Assembly: GCF_029945685.1 (NCBI RefSeq)
Contig: NZ_JAQSDA010000020.1
Location: forward strand, 174,044-238,043
DNA from: Polaromonas sp.
GTDB taxonomy: Bacteria; Pseudomonadota; Gammaproteobacteria; Burkholderiales; Burkholderiaceae_C
Length of the DNA stretch: 64,000 nt
Direction: 5' to 3'
Shown here piece by piece: positions 1 to 10,131 of the stretch. Under the pieces are notes generated by a model that had not been told where the DNA came from, did not search any database, and saw nothing but the letters and a program-made list of their open reading frames with translations. The position numbers and the translations under genes are program-made. How positions within the stretch are numbered: the first letter of the stretch is position 1; the number at the start of each line of letters is the position of its first letter.

Positions 1-1008
1 CTACTTCACCTCAAAACGCGCAACGTTGTCTTTGCTCACAGCGCCCAGGTCGAAGGCCTTGCCCCGCACTTCGACCTGCGTCGCATCGACCCGGCCAACC
101 ACCGCGGCCAGCGGCGGGACGCCCGATGCTCCCGCTTCCTCACCGGCAGCCAGGGTACGACGCAAAACCACCGTGCCTCTGGCATCGGTCACTTCGACCC
201 ACGACTCCCCTTTGGCCCGAAACACGATGATGCCGGCGGCCGCGGCCGGGGCCGAGGCGGCGGCCGGCGACGCGACCGCAGGCGACATGACCACTGCAGC
301 CTGATCGGTAGCAGGCAGGCGCGGTGCGAGTAAAGGGGCCGCCGGCGCCGTGCCGCCAGGAGTTGCGGGCTGGGCCATGCTGTCCGTCCCGGCGGGCTTG
401 TCCACCTCGATCAGTTCGGTCCTGGCCATGGCAACCCCCGACTGCCCCCCAGACGGGGCCGCAGGTGCATCGGCAACGGCAGGTGATGGTGTCGCTGGCT
501 GCGTGGCGACGCCGGGCTGCTGAACAGCCGGCAGAAAGATCAGAACCAGGGCACCCAAGACCAGCAACAGTCCCGCCAGAACGGCGGGCCTGGAAATCTG
601 GGCCACCAGGGAGGGCCCGGGTCCGTCACCGGGAGAACGAAACGGTGCGTTGATGGGCGCACTCTGCTGCCCGAGATTGGGCTTGCCGGTTTGTGGCAAC
701 AGCGTCAGCACCTGACCCGCATCTATCTTCAGGGTGCGACAGACGCTCGCCGCCAGAGCGCGTACAAACACGGCATCAGGCAGCAGGTCCAGGCGGTCAG
801 CTTCCAGGGCTTCGAGCTTTTTGACCGGCACCTTCAAGGCCACCGCCAGTGCGGCGATATGCAGGCCTGCAGCCTCGCGTGCCTGCCGGATCAGGGAACC
901 GGCACTGACCGCAGGCCCGCCATCTGCCTGGTCCAGCGGGACGTGGGGCGCCGGGTCTCGCTGCGTCATGGCAGCGTTGCCCGGCAGCAGGCCGTCGGCA
1001 TCAGTCAT
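1..1008 (-). CDS. rodZ: RodZ-like membrane protein with N-terminal helix-turn-helix and C-terminal DUF4115-type domain
   Basis: Predicted single-pass inner-membrane protein of 335 aa. Residues 35-105 form a cytoplasmic HTH domain (SLIRQAREAAGLHIAALA...), residues 142-160 a transmembrane helix, followed by a Pro/Ala-rich periplasmic linker and a C-terminal beta domain (about 255-335) of the type found in RodZ, which links MreB to the cell-wall elongation machinery. The start chosen is ATG at 1008, with a GGAG-like ribosome site just upstream; a longer in-frame ORF lacks any sensible N-terminus. It overlaps the end of pilF by 8 bp, so the two are probably translationally coupled. In Burkholderiales this gene usually sits between pilF and ispG, and ispG would lie off the left edge. 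Many annotations call this family only 'helix-turn-helix domain protein', and a role beyond cell shape is possible. Confidence 0.8.
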   Translation of the reverse strand: MTDADGLLPGNAAMTQRDPAPHVPLDQADGGPAVSAGSLIRQAREAAGLHIAALAVALKVPVKKLEALEADRLDLLPDAVFVRALAASVCRTLKIDAGQVLTLLPQTGKPNLGQQSAPINAPFRSPGDGPGPSLVAQISRPAVLAGLLLVLGALVLIFLPAVQQPGVATQPATPSPAVADAPAAPSGGQSGVAMARTELIEVDKPAGTDSMAQPATPGGTAPAAPLLAPRLPATDQAAVVMSPAVASPAAASAPAAAAGIIVFRAKGESWVEVTDARGTVVLRRTLAAGEEAGASGVPPLAAVVGRVDATQVEVRGKAFDLGAVSKDNVARFEVK

Positions 1009-1813
1009 TGAAGGCTCCCCTTTCGTAAGCTGCAGCCTCGCGTGACTGGCCGAAGCGCTTTTTAAGCTGATCGGCCAGTTGCAGCATCGCCTCACGGTTG
1101 CCCAGGCCGCGCTCCACCTTGATACCCAGCCACAAGGTTTCGGCATTGGCCAGATCACTGTTGTTCAAACGGCGAATGTAGAACTGCGCACGAACCAGCT
1201 CTCCGCGCTGGAAAAGCAGGTTGGCCAGGTTATAGCCGGTAACCGGGTTACCGGCGTCCAGCTCATAGGATTGCAACAGACTGCGCTCACCCTCCGCTTT
1301 CTGCCCCGCCCTCACCTGACAAAGCCCCTGCGTCATGAGTGTTTTGGCCTGGCCGCCGTACTGGGGCAGGGCAATGGCGCGGGCAAATAATGCAGCCGAT
1401 TCGCTGTAGCGGTTTTGCTGGCAGAGCAGCCAGCCATAGTTGTGCAGCACGTCGCCGTCCCGCGGATTGAGCGTCATGGCCCGGCGGAAACTGTCCTCGG
1501 CAAGCACATTGTCATTCATGCGCATATAAACCAGGGCGCGCAGGTTGTAGGCCTCTGCATAGGTCGGATCGGTCACCAAGGCCTGCTTGATTTCATCGAG
1601 GGCGACATTGGTCTGCCCCTGCTGAAAATAATTCGCGGCCAGTTCCAGGCGGATGCGCGCCCGTTTGCGAACGTCCGGTTCGTCCGACTCCGTCATGATC
1701 TCGGCGCGCCCGCTCGCGGCGCCAGGAACGGAACCCGGTTTGCCGGCACACCCGGCGAGCAGCACAGCCGCCCAGCAGACAGACATTAACAGGACATTGC
1801 GGACACGACTCAT
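1001..1813 (-). CDS. pilF: PilF/PilW-type TPR lipoprotein, type IV pilus biogenesis
   Basis: 270-aa outer-membrane lipoprotein. The N-terminus has a signal peptide ending in a lipobox (LLAGC, about residues 16-20). The remainder is tetratricopeptide repeats, visible as [13 protein letters not shown] and [14 protein letters not shown] style helices. In the PilF/PilW family these repeats bind secretin monomers and help them assemble in the outer membrane. The ATG at 1813 overlaps the TGA of rlmN by 4 bp, and its own end overlaps the rodZ-like start, giving a tight rlmN-pilF-rodZ transcription unit. This order is common in beta- and gammaproteobacteria, which supports the assignment. The upstream in-frame extension runs into rlmN and has no signal peptide. 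Confidence 0.88.
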   Translation of the reverse strand: MSRVRNVLLMSVCWAAVLLAGCAGKPGSVPGAASGRAEIMTESDEPDVRKRARIRLELAANYFQQGQTNVALDEIKQALVTDPTYAEAYNLRALVYMRMNDNVLAEDSFRRAMTLNPRDGDVLHNYGWLLCQQNRYSESAALFARAIALPQYGGQAKTLMTQGLCQVRAGQKAEGERSLLQSYELDAGNPVTGYNLANLLFQRGELVRAQFYIRRLNNSDLANAETLWLGIKVERGLGNREAMLQLADQLKKRFGQSREAAAYERGAFND

Positions 1814-2955
1814 ACACCGACCTCTCTGGAGACTATCTTGATGCCCTTGAGCATACCCTGCCGCTGCGTGGCCATGCGCTGCTGCACACCGGTGCGGTCC
1901 TGGACATCGCCGGCCAGCTGGCCACAAGCGGCGTCGATGTCATCGCCCCGGGTTTTTCGCACGGTGGTCACAATGCCGGCATCCTGCAGAATTTTGCCGA
2001 AAGCCAGCACCCGCGACATGGCGGAGCGTTTCAGACCTGAGGCCGGAAACGGGTTGAAGGGAATCAGATTGAACTTGCAGGCCAGGCCCTTCAGCGAATG
2101 CCTGCGCATCAACTCCACCAGCATGTGCGCATGTTCGGGCTGGTCATTGACGCCGTCGAGCATGCAGTACTCGAAGGTGATGAAGTCCCTCGGTGCCGCG
2201 GCCTGGTAACGCGCGCAGGCCTCGAGCAACTCGGCGATCGGGTATTTTTTGTTCAGCGGCACCAGATTGCTGCGCAGCTCGTCCTCAGGCGCGTGCAGCG
2301 ACACCGCCAGGGCTACCGGGCAATCCTGCGCCAGACGATCAATCATGGGCACCACGCCGGAGGTCGAAACCGTTACACGCCGGCGCGACAGGCCGTAGGC
2401 ATGGTCGTCCAGCATGACGCGCAGGGCCGGCAGCAGCTGGGAATAGTTCTGCAGGGGTTCACCCATGCCCATCATCACGACGTTGGACACCACGCGGTCC
2501 TGCCGGCCCAGATGCCGGCGCAGGAAGTGCTCTGCAAACCAGAGCTGGCCGATGATCTCGGCTGTCGTCAGGTTGCGGCTGAAGCCCTGGTGGCCGGTGG
2601 AGCAGAAACGGCAGCCCACGGCACAGCCGGCCTGGGACGAAATGCAAAGCGTTCCGCGGTCGGCCTCGGGAATGAAGACAGTTTCAATGACATCGCCCGC
2701 GCCGACATCGAACAGCCATTTGATGGTGCCGTCGGCCGAATCGTGGCGTGACACCACCTTGAGGCTCTGGATGTGGGCGGAAGCAGGAAGTTTTTCACGC
2801 AACGATTTGGCCAGATCGGTCATCTGGGCAAAATCCGTCGCGCCTTTTTGGTGAATCCAGCGAAAAAGCTGGGTGGCCCGGAAGCGTTTCTCCCCGAGGC
2901 CTTCGCAGAAGGCCGCCAGCCCGTCCAGATCGTAATCAAGCAGGTTGGCGGTCAT
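1810..2955 (-). CDS. rlmN: Dual-specificity 23S rRNA/tRNA adenine-C2 methyltransferase RlmN
   Basis: 381-aa radical-SAM enzyme that methylates C2 of A2503 in 23S rRNA and A37 in some tRNAs. The radical-SAM cluster motif CxxxCxxC is visible as [12 protein letters not shown] around residue 105-115, the GMGEPL motif follows, and the N-terminal '[10 protein letters not shown]' region and length match the family (E. coli 384 aa). It is the first gene of a tightly overlapping rlmN-pilF-rodZ set and lies 18 bp downstream of ndk, so ndk may head the operon. Nothing is unusual about the sequence. Confidence 0.95.
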   Translation of the reverse strand: MTANLLDYDLDGLAAFCEGLGEKRFRATQLFRWIHQKGATDFAQMTDLAKSLREKLPASAHIQSLKVVSRHDSADGTIKWLFDVGAGDVIETVFIPEADRGTLCISSQAGCAVGCRFCSTGHQGFSRNLTTAEIIGQLWFAEHFLRRHLGRQDRVVSNVVMMGMGEPLQNYSQLLPALRVMLDDHAYGLSRRRVTVSTSGVVPMIDRLAQDCPVALAVSLHAPEDELRSNLVPLNKKYPIAELLEACARYQAAAPRDFITFEYCMLDGVNDQPEHAHMLVELMRRHSLKGLACKFNLIPFNPFPASGLKRSAMSRVLAFGKILQDAGIVTTVRKTRGDDIDAACGQLAGDVQDRTGVQQRMATQRQGMLKGIKIVSREVGV

Positions 2956-2973
2956 TTGCGGGAAACTTGCGCC

Positions 2974-3399
2974 TTAGCGCGAGTAGATGTTCATGCCCGC
3001 GAAGAAGAAACTGATCTCCACCTGGGCAGTTTCGACCGCGTCGGAGCCATGCACGGCATTGGCATCGATGCTGTCGGCGAAATCGGCACGAATGGTACCG
3101 GCGGCGGCTTTCTTCGGATCCGTCGCGCCCATCAGGTCGCGGTGTTTCAGGATCGCGTTTTCGCCTTCCAGGGCGGAAATCATGACCGGGCCGGAAATCA
3201 TGAATTCAACCAGATCCTTGAAGAAAGGACGCTCTTTATGCACTGCATAAAAGGCCTCAGCTTCGCCGCGGGACAGATGCGCCATCCGGGCAGCAACCAC
3301 TTTCAGGCCGGCGGCCTCAAAACGGGCATAAATTTGACCAATGACATTTTTTGCCACTGCATCGGGTTTGATGATGGAGAGAGTGCGTTCGATCGCCAT
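2974..3399 (-). CDS. ndk: Nucleoside diphosphate kinase
   Basis: 141-aa cytoplasmic enzyme that transfers the gamma phosphate from ATP to NDPs through a phosphohistidine. It starts [18 protein letters not shown]. The active-site region reads [12 protein letters not shown], containing the conserved histidine of the NxxHGSD motif. Length is typical for bacterial Ndk (141-143 aa). A good ribosome site (AAGGA) precedes the ATG at 3399. The 110-bp gap upstream is AT-rich, contains a short palindrome (TTATTC-5-GAATAA at 3430-3446) and probably holds the promoter for ndk-rlmN-pilF-rodZ. Confidence 0.96.
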   Translation of the reverse strand: MAIERTLSIIKPDAVAKNVIGQIYARFEAAGLKVVAARMAHLSRGEAEAFYAVHKERPFFKDLVEFMISGPVMISALEGENAILKHRDLMGATDPKKAAAGTIRADFADSIDANAVHGSDAVETAQVEISFFFAGMNIYSR

Positions 3400-3510
3400 G
3401 GGATTTCCTTAACCTTGATTTTCTGGGATTTATTCAAATCGAATAAAGCCTCTGATTTTAACCCGCGGGCAATGTCCTTTGGGCAAAGCGCGTTGGGATA
3501 CGCCGGGCAG

Positions 3511-5172
3511 TTACCGGTTTCCGCCGCGGTTACCGCCCCCGCCGCGGTTTCCACCGCCACCGCCGCTACGACGCGGGCCCGGAGCGCCACCGCCACCCAT
3601 GCCGCTACCACCGCGACGTTGCCCCTGACCAGGAGCCTGTCGCTGGCGGGTAAAGGTTTCCGCGCCGATATAACCAAACGAGGTCTTCATCGGGTCCGGC
3701 TGTGCACCGCCTGGACCCTTGTCACCGCGGTCACCGCCCCGGTCGTCACGGCGCTTCTGCCCTTGTCCGCCCGTATTGCCGCCAAACTTGCCGGGCGGGC
3801 CGGACCGGGGACCGGCGCCGGAGTTGCCCCCATTGCCGCGACCACCCTTGGCACCCCGGCGCCGGTTCGCGTCGCGTGGCGCTTCGTTGCGATTCATGGG
3901 CGGCTGCAGATCCAGCGGATCGTGGCCGGCCTCCTCGCCTTGTTCCCTTGCCTCCGCGGTCCGGCTTTTGTCCGGCATGGCTTGCGCATCCGGTGTCCGG
4001 GGGGCGCCATTGTCGGGTCGTCCCCGACCTCCGCGTGAGCGGTCGTTGCGGCGCGGCCCGCGCCCTGGTCGGCCCTCGCCGAAGCCGGCTTCCCCGGCCT
4101 CTCCTGCTTCCCCGGTATTCCTGTTGGCAGCGCGCGGATCGGCGCGGGCCTCCGAACGCCCCACAGCGCTGGTCAACGCGTCGATGTCGCGCTCATCGAG
4201 CTCGACAAAAGCACCACGCTTGAGGCCGCGCGGCAGCACCACCGCGCCGTAACGGATGCGGATCAGGCGGCTGACGGCGTGACCCACCGCCTCGAACATG
4301 CGGCGCACCTCGCGGTTGCGCCCCTCGGAAATCGTCACGCGGTACCAGCAGTTGGCGCCCTCGCCGCCGCCGGCTTCGATCGTGCTGAACTGGGCCAGGC
4401 CGTCGTCGAGTTGCACGCCGTCGAGCAAGCGCTTTTTCTCTTCGTTGTTCAGTGCGCCCAGCACACGCACCGCGTACTCGCGCTCCAGGCCAAAACGGGG
4501 ATGCATGAGTTTGTTGGCGAGTTCGCCGGAGCTGGTCAGCAGCAGGAGCCCCTCCGTGTTCAGGTCGAGCCGGCCCACTGATTGCCACTTGCCCTGGAAC
4601 AGCTTGGGCAGACGGCGAAACACCGTGGGGCGGTTTTGTGGGTCGTCATGCGACACCACCTCGCCGGAGGGCTTGTGGTAAGCGATGACCCGCGGTGGTG
4701 GCGGGTCGATGCGCACCCGGATCGGCTTGCCGTTGACCTTGACCGTGTCGCCAAACTGGATACGCTGGCCAATATGGGCCGGTTCTCCGTTGACGGAAAT
4801 CCGGCCTTCCAGAATCAGCTGCTCCATTTCCAGCCGGGAGCCGAGTCCTGCCTGCGCCAGCACCTTGTGCAGCTTGGGCGTTTCCGGCTGGGGCAGCAGC
4901 ACCCGCTTGGGGAGCTCAAGCGCCACGTCTTCCTCTTCGTCGGCATCGAACTGGCCGGTCACCACGTCTTCAAAACGGGCCAGCGCCGGCGCCATCTGCG
5001 CCACGCTCTCGGGCCTGCCCGGCGCCGCCTTGGCGGAACCACCGGCTGGCGGCACCTCCGCTATCAAATCAGGAGCTGCCTGCGCCAATGAATCGGGGGC
5101 TGGCGGCACAATGGGCTCTTCAACCTGGGCAGGGGGAGCGGGGGCCGGAGCCGGATTGTCTTTTTGATTCAT
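3511..5172 (-). CDS. rluB: 23S rRNA pseudouridine2605 synthase RluB with long Gly/Arg-rich tail
   Basis: 553-aa protein. Residues 1-95 are a Pro/Ala-rich leader. An S4 RNA-binding domain follows (about 98-145, [12 protein letters not shown]...), then an RsuA/RluB/E/F-type pseudouridine synthase domain (about 155-330) with the catalytic aspartate in [15 protein letters not shown]. The last 180 residues are low complexity and rich in Gly, Arg, Asn and Asp, ending in GGNRGG repeats. E. coli RluB is 291 aa, so both ends are extended here. Codons 17-38 coincide with a copy of the 63-bp dispersed repeat, so part of the leader is repeat-derived. It lies 10 bp downstream of scpB, in the usual scpB-rluB order. 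Confidence 0.92.
   Translation of the reverse strand: MNQKDNPAPAPAPPAQVEEPIVPPAPDSLAQAAPDLIAEVPPAGGSAKAAPGRPESVAQMAPALARFEDVVTGQFDADEEEDVALELPKRVLLPQPETPKLHKVLAQAGLGSRLEMEQLILEGRISVNGEPAHIGQRIQFGDTVKVNGKPIRVRIDPPPPRVIAYHKPSGEVVSHDDPQNRPTVFRRLPKLFQGKWQSVGRLDLNTEGLLLLTSSGELANKLMHPRFGLEREYAVRVLGALNNEEKKRLLDGVQLDDGLAQFSTIEAGGGEGANCWYRVTISEGRNREVRRMFEAVGHAVSRLIRIRYGAVVLPRGLKRGAFVELDERDIDALTSAVGRSEARADPRAANRNTGEAGEAGEAGFGEGRPGRGPRRNDRSRGGRGRPDNGAPRTPDAQAMPDKSRTAEAREQGEEAGHDPLDLQPPMNRNEAPRDANRRRGAKGGRGNGGNSGAGPRSGPPGKFGGNTGGQGQKRRDDRGGDRGDKGPGGAQPDPMKTSFGYIGAETFTRQRQAPGQGQRRGGSGMGGGGAPGPRRSGGGGGNRGGGGNRGGNR
5060..5123 (+). repeat. 63-bp dispersed repeat, copy in rluB leader
   Basis: Plus strand GCTATCAAATCAGGAGC, core TGCCTGCGC, then CGGGGGCTGGCGGC, ending CTCTTCAA (64 bp here). 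It is antisense to rluB and covers about codons 17-38, in the Pro/Ala-rich N-terminal leader before the S4 domain. Confidence 0.8.
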
Positions 5173-5182
5173 GCGTTTGCGT

Positions 5183-5896
<714 letters not shown>

Positions 5897-6001
5897 GGTC
5901 TTGGTTCCGAAATGATTCGAGATAAAGGCGCCTGGCGGCGCAGTTCACATTCATGCGCAACCACTTTCATCTGGGCGCGCCATGCGGCGGGTAGCAGAAA
6001 A

Positions 6002-7036
6002 CTACTGGATTTGATTGTATCCCAGCCCCAGTTGGGCAAGCGCCATGGCCAGATCCGCGGGCAGCGGCGCCTTGAACTCAAGGGCCTCACCGGTCACGGG
6101 GTGGGTGAAAGCCAGTCGGCAGGCATGCAGGGCCTGACGCGCCAGGCCCGCGGCAGGCTTGCCGCCATAAACCTCATCGGCCACCAGCGGATGGGCGATG
6201 GAGGCCATGTGCACCCTGATCTGGTGGGTCCGGCCGGTCTGCAGCCGGCAGCGCACCAGACAAAACGGCCCTTCGTTTTGCAACAGGTAAAAACCGGTCG
6301 AGGCGGTCTTGCCGGCCGTTTTTTCGAGGTCCACCACCGCCATGCGCAGGCGATTGCGCGGATCGCGGCCTATCGGCGTCTCGACCTGGCGCGACTTCGG
6401 TCCTTCCCAAGCGCCATGGGCCAGCGCGATGTATTCGCGGCTGACACTGCGCTCGGCAATCATGGCCACCAACTGGTCCATGACCTGGCGTTTGCGCGCC
6501 ACGACCATGAGGCCGCTGGTGTCCTTGTCGAGCCGGTGAACGATGCCCGCGCGCGGCAACAGGCTGGCCCGGGAATCGCGCGCCAGCAGCCCGTTGAGCA
6601 GCGTGCCACTCCAGTTTCCGGGCGCCGGATGCACCACCAGGCCGGCCGGCTTGTTGATGACCAGCAGATGTTCGTCCTCAAAAAGAAGCTCCAGCGCCAT
6701 CGCCTCCGGCTTGAAGGCCTGGCTTTGTGGCGTGGGTTTGAGTTCGATCTTGAGGTTGTCGCCGGCCTTGACTTTGGCGGAGGCCTTGGCCACCGTGACG
6801 CCATTGAGTTGCACGGCCCCCGCTGTTATCAGTTGTTGCAGATAACTGCGGGAGAACTCGGGCACAATGCCTGCCAGTGCCCGGTCCAGACGCGCGCCGT
6901 GACTCTCCACGGGAACACTGAACTCACGCAGCTCGGCGTCGGCGGCCGTCTCGCCGTCCCCCAGGACGTCATCGGCCAGAGTGCCCGCCGCAAGAGCGCT
7001 CGATATAATCAATTTGCTTTGTACAGAATCAGTCAT
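6002..7036 (-). CDS. rluD: 23S rRNA pseudouridine synthase RluD
   Basis: 344-aa enzyme making pseudouridines at positions 1911, 1915 and 1917 of helix 69. An S4-like domain (about 35-95) precedes the RluA-family catalytic domain, whose active-site motif HRLDKDTSGLMVVAR is plainly visible. The start taken is ATG at 7036. Longer in-frame starts run back through the divergent bamD promoter and coding start and are unlikely. The gene is divergent from bamD with only 17 bp between start codons, an arrangement common in proteobacteria (rluD/bamD). The bamD promoter must therefore lie within the beginning of rluD. Confidence 0.93.
   Translation of the reverse strand: MTDSVQSKLIISSALAAGTLADDVLGDGETAADAELREFSVPVESHGARLDRALAGIVPEFSRSYLQQLITAGAVQLNGVTVAKASAKVKAGDNLKIELKPTPQSQAFKPEAMALELLFEDEHLLVINKPAGLVVHPAPGNWSGTLLNGLLARDSRASLLPRAGIVHRLDKDTSGLMVVARKRQVMDQLVAMIAERSVSREYIALAHGAWEGPKSRQVETPIGRDPRNRLRMAVVDLEKTAGKTASTGFYLLQNEGPFCLVRCRLQTGRTHQIRVHMASIAHPLVADEVYGGKPAAGLARQALHACRLAFTHPVTGEALEFKAPLPADLAMALAQLGLGYNQIQ
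7004..7009 (+). promoter_or_regulatory. Candidate -10 element for bamD inside the 5' end of rluD
   Basis: A perfect TATAAT hexamer lies 45 bp upstream of the bamD ATG. No good -35 is evident at 16-18 bp spacing, so this is only a candidate. Because the intergenic space is 17 bp, the promoter for bamD has to overlap rluD. Confidence 0.4.
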
Positions 7037-7053
7037 TAACAGGATCAATTGCG

Positions 7054-7875
7054 ATGTTTTCCTCCAAATTATCGGTTGTTCCAGCCACACGCCCCGTGGT
7101 AGCGGCCATGCTTGTCTGTGCATTCGCGCTTTCAGCGTGCTCCTCCACCGTGAAGGACCCCACGGCCAACTGGAGCCCCAACAAGATTTACACGGAAGCC
7201 AGGGACGAGGCAAATTCCGGCGCCTATGACAAGGCCGTCCCTCTGTTTGAAAAGCTCGAAGGCCGCGCAGCCGGTACGCCGCTGGCCCAGCAGGCCCAGC
7301 TGGAAAAAGCCTACGCCCAGTTCAAAGGCGGAGAGCAGGCACAGGCATTGGCCACGCTGGATCGCTTCATGAAGCTGCACCCTGCCAGTCCGGCGATCGA
7401 CTATGCCCTGTACCTCAAGGGCCTGGTGAACTTCAACGAAAACCTGGGCCTTTTCAGCTTCCTGTACAAGCAGGACCTGTCGGAGCGTGACCAGAAAGCC
7501 GCCAAGGAGTCCTTCGAGTCCTTCAAGGAACTGGTCAACCGTTTTCCAGAATCCAAGTATTCGGCCGACGCGCGCCTGCGCATGAACTACATCGTCAATT
7601 CCCTGGCCCAGTATGAAGTTCATGTGGCCCGCTACTACTACACCCGCGGCGCCTACATCTCGGCCATCAACCGCGCGCAAACCGCGATTGCAGACTACCG
7701 CGATGTGCCGGTGCTCGAAGAAGCCCTGTTCATTCTGTACAAATCCTATGACGCGCTCAACATGGCCCAGCTGCGCGACGACACCAAACGCGTGATGGAA
7801 AGAAGCTTTCCCCAGAGCGAATACCTGTCCAAGGGCTTCAAGTCGGTTGAGGGGCCCTGGTACAAGTTCTGGTAA
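7054..7875 (+). CDS. bamD: Outer membrane protein assembly factor BamD (ComL)
   Basis: 273-aa outer-membrane lipoprotein, an essential part of the BAM complex that folds beta-barrel proteins. The signal peptide ends in a lipobox (LSAC, Cys near residue 29), followed by five TPR-like repeats including the conserved YALYLKGLVNFNE and MNYIVNSLAQYEVHVARYYY stretches. Length matches the family (about 245-275 aa). The 3' end overlaps the convergent dinG by 38 bp. Confidence 0.95.
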   Translation: MFSSKLSVVPATRPVVAAMLVCAFALSACSSTVKDPTANWSPNKIYTEARDEANSGAYDKAVPLFEKLEGRAAGTPLAQQAQLEKAYAQFKGGEQAQALATLDRFMKLHPASPAIDYALYLKGLVNFNENLGLFSFLYKQDLSERDQKAAKESFESFKELVNRFPESKYSADARLRMNYIVNSLAQYEVHVARYYYTRGAYISAINRAQTAIADYRDVPVLEEALFILYKSYDALNMAQLRDDTKRVMERSFPQSEYLSKGFKSVEGPWYKFW

Positions 7876-9844
7876 GCAGATCCAGCCGCTCGTTCAACTG
7901 TTCTTCCGACGCGAGGCGCTGCATGGGCGGCAGCGCGCGCAGCAGCCGCTTGCCGTAACCCATGGATGCCAGCCGGCTGTCGCAGACGACCAGCACGCCC
8001 TGATCGGTTTCGCGGCGTATCAAGCGTCCCGCACCCTGCTTCAACGCCACGGCGGCTTCCGGCAGGAAATAGTCGTTGAAAGCGCTTTTGCCTGCTGATT
8101 CCAGCAAGCGCGACCTGGCCTCCACCATGGGATCGTTGGGCGGCGGAAAAGGCAGTTTGTCGATGATCACGAGCTGCAGCGCATCACCCGGCACATCGAT
8201 GCCTTCCCAGAAGGAGGCAGACGCCACCAGCACGCAGCCGCGTCCACCGTGGCTGTCGGCCTGGCGGAAACGTTCAATCAGGGTCCGCTTCGGCATCTCT
8301 CCCTGCACCAGCACCTCGATGTCAGCCGAACCCGCAAAGCTCGCCTGCAGGGCCTCACCGATCGCCCGCAAGGCGCGCAAGGTGGTTGTCAGCACCATGG
8401 TGCGGCCGCCCAGTCGGCGGGCCCAGTCCGCTGCGGAGGCCGCCACCGCAGCCGTGTGCGTGGGGTCGCCCGGCTTGGGAAAGTTGCGCGGAATGTACAA
8501 CGCGGCCTGGCGCGCATAGTCGAAGGGGCTGCCCACCTGCAACACCGTGGCCTCTGTCAAACCACAGGGCTGCGTGAACCAGCTCAACTGCGCATCGTCG
8601 CCCAGAGTGGCCGAGGTGAATATCCATGTTTTGGCAGCCGCCTTGTCATCGGTGAACACCCTGGCCTGGATGGCCTGGGCGATATCCAGCGGGGACTCCA
8701 CCAGCCGCAGCTGGGTGCCCACATCCAGCCAGCGGACCCCGCCGGGCTCGGGGGCAAGACCGAAAGCGCGGGCGCGCGCCTCCAGTTCAGTAGCGCGCTC
8801 GTGCAGGCGCGCGAAGTCCGGGGCGATGTCACTGACCGTGTCCAGGGCTTCACATGCACCCGCCAGCGTGGTGCTGACAGCCACCAGTGCTTCCGCCCAT
8901 TCTTTGGGGGCCAGGCCCTCAGGCGCAGCATCGGTCCAGCGCAGCTTGCTGCCCGGATAGACTTTGCCCACTGAGAGGCGCAAGTCGCGGGCTGCATGTT
9001 CGGTCGCGCCGGCCAGCGCCTGCCAGTCCAGCAGGCCGCGCGCCAGCTGCAGCCCGGTGCCCAGCATGTCGCGAGCGAAATCGAGAAGCTGCCCGGTCGA
9101 CAGGTTTTCTCCCAGAAACTGGACACCCGTTTCATTGAGCTGGTGCGCTTCGTCAAAGATCGCAATGCGCACTGTCGGCAGCAGCTCGGCCACGCCTGAT
9201 TCGCGCACTGCCAGATCGGCAAAAAACAGGTGATGGTTGATCACCACCACGTCGGCCGCCAGCGCTTGACGGCGTGCCTGGTTGACGTGACAGGCGCGAA
9301 ACCGCGGGCACGGGGAGCCAAGGCAGTTTTCCCGGGTCGAGGTGACCCAGGGAATCACCGGTGAACGTTCATCCAGCCCGGGTAGCTCCGCCAGATCGCC
9401 GGTGTCCGTTCCCCGAGCCCACTCCTCCACTTTGGCAAGCGCGCGAAGCGAGCTGCGCTCGGGAAAACTCGCGTCATGGCGGGCCATCTCCATCCGGTGC
9501 AGGCAGAGATAACTGCCGCGCCCTTTGAGCAAGGCGGTGCTGACCGGCACGCCCAGCGCCTGGACCAAGGCCGGCAGGTCGCGGCCGAACAGCTGGTCCT
9601 GCAAGGCCTTGGTAGCGGTGGACAGCAGCACCCGCTCACCGCTGAGCAGGGCCGGCACCAGGTAGGAAAAGGTTTTACCGACACCGGTGCTGGCCTCCAC
9701 CACCAGCGGATAAGCACCTTCGATGGCGCGCGCCACGGCGAGCGCCATGTCGGTCTGTCCGCTGCGCGGGACAAAATGTTCAGCTGCTCGCGCCAGCGCA
9801 CCATCGGGGGCAAAAGCCTCCAGGACTTGAGATTCCAGGTTCAT
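7838..9844 (-). CDS. dinG: DinG-type ATP-dependent DNA helicase (XPD-like, Fe-S)
   Basis: 668-aa superfamily-2 5'-3' helicase. Walker A is EASTGVGKT near residue 50 and Walker B/DEAH is FDEAHQLNE. Cysteines expected to bind a 4Fe-4S cluster lie between them (YLCLHR, then NCLGSPCPRFRAC). C-terminal helicase motifs include SFWEGIDVPGD and QGAGRLIRR. E. coli YoaA and DinG have the same layout, and at this length it could be either subtype. Its 3' end overlaps the bamD 3' end in antisense, and its ATG overlaps the stop of the ydcH-like gene by one base. Confidence 0.9.
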   Translation of the reverse strand: MNLESQVLEAFAPDGALARAAEHFVPRSGQTDMALAVARAIEGAYPLVVEASTGVGKTFSYLVPALLSGERVLLSTATKALQDQLFGRDLPALVQALGVPVSTALLKGRGSYLCLHRMEMARHDASFPERSSLRALAKVEEWARGTDTGDLAELPGLDERSPVIPWVTSTRENCLGSPCPRFRACHVNQARRQALAADVVVINHHLFFADLAVRESGVAELLPTVRIAIFDEAHQLNETGVQFLGENLSTGQLLDFARDMLGTGLQLARGLLDWQALAGATEHAARDLRLSVGKVYPGSKLRWTDAAPEGLAPKEWAEALVAVSTTLAGACEALDTVSDIAPDFARLHERATELEARARAFGLAPEPGGVRWLDVGTQLRLVESPLDIAQAIQARVFTDDKAAAKTWIFTSATLGDDAQLSWFTQPCGLTEATVLQVGSPFDYARQAALYIPRNFPKPGDPTHTAAVAASAADWARRLGGRTMVLTTTLRALRAIGEALQASFAGSADIEVLVQGEMPKRTLIERFRQADSHGGRGCVLVASASFWEGIDVPGDALQLVIIDKLPFPPPNDPMVEARSRLLESAGKSAFNDYFLPEAAVALKQGAGRLIRRETDQGVLVVCDSRLASMGYGKRLLRALPPMQRLASEEQLNERLDLLTRTCTRAPQPT

Positions 9845-10074
9845 CAGGCGGGTTCGGGAGGCTCGAGGGTCAGTTCGAGCCGGGCGATCAGGTCGCGCAG
9901 GAGCAAACGGCGCTTTTTCAGGCGCCTGAGCATCAACTCGTCAATCGGCACGGCATGCGCGGTGAGATCCACCATGGCATTGAGATCCGCATGTTCGATT
10001 TTGAGGTCTATGAGTCGACGCTCCGGGGAATGCAGGTTGAAGTCCAAGTTTTTTATGCGGGCGAGCAGCTTCAT
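9844..10074 (-). CDS. YdcH-family (DUF465) small protein
   Basis: 76-aa protein of the DUF465/YdcH family. The family hallmark LKKRRLLLRDLIARLE forms the C-terminal half, preceded by an EHADLNAMVD helix. Members are short helical-hairpin proteins of unknown function, usually about 70-80 aa. It is the first gene of a pair with dinG (one-base overlap). The upstream 57 bp separating it from the divergent phosphatase gene probably holds promoters for both. Confidence 0.82.
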   Translation of the reverse strand: MKLLARIKNLDFNLHSPERRLIDLKIEHADLNAMVDLTAHAVPIDELMLRRLKKRRLLLRDLIARLELTLEPPEPA

Positions 10075-10131
10075 CTGATAATACGTTGATTACGGAGATT
10101 AATCGAGTCCACATGACTCGGCCATTTCAAT

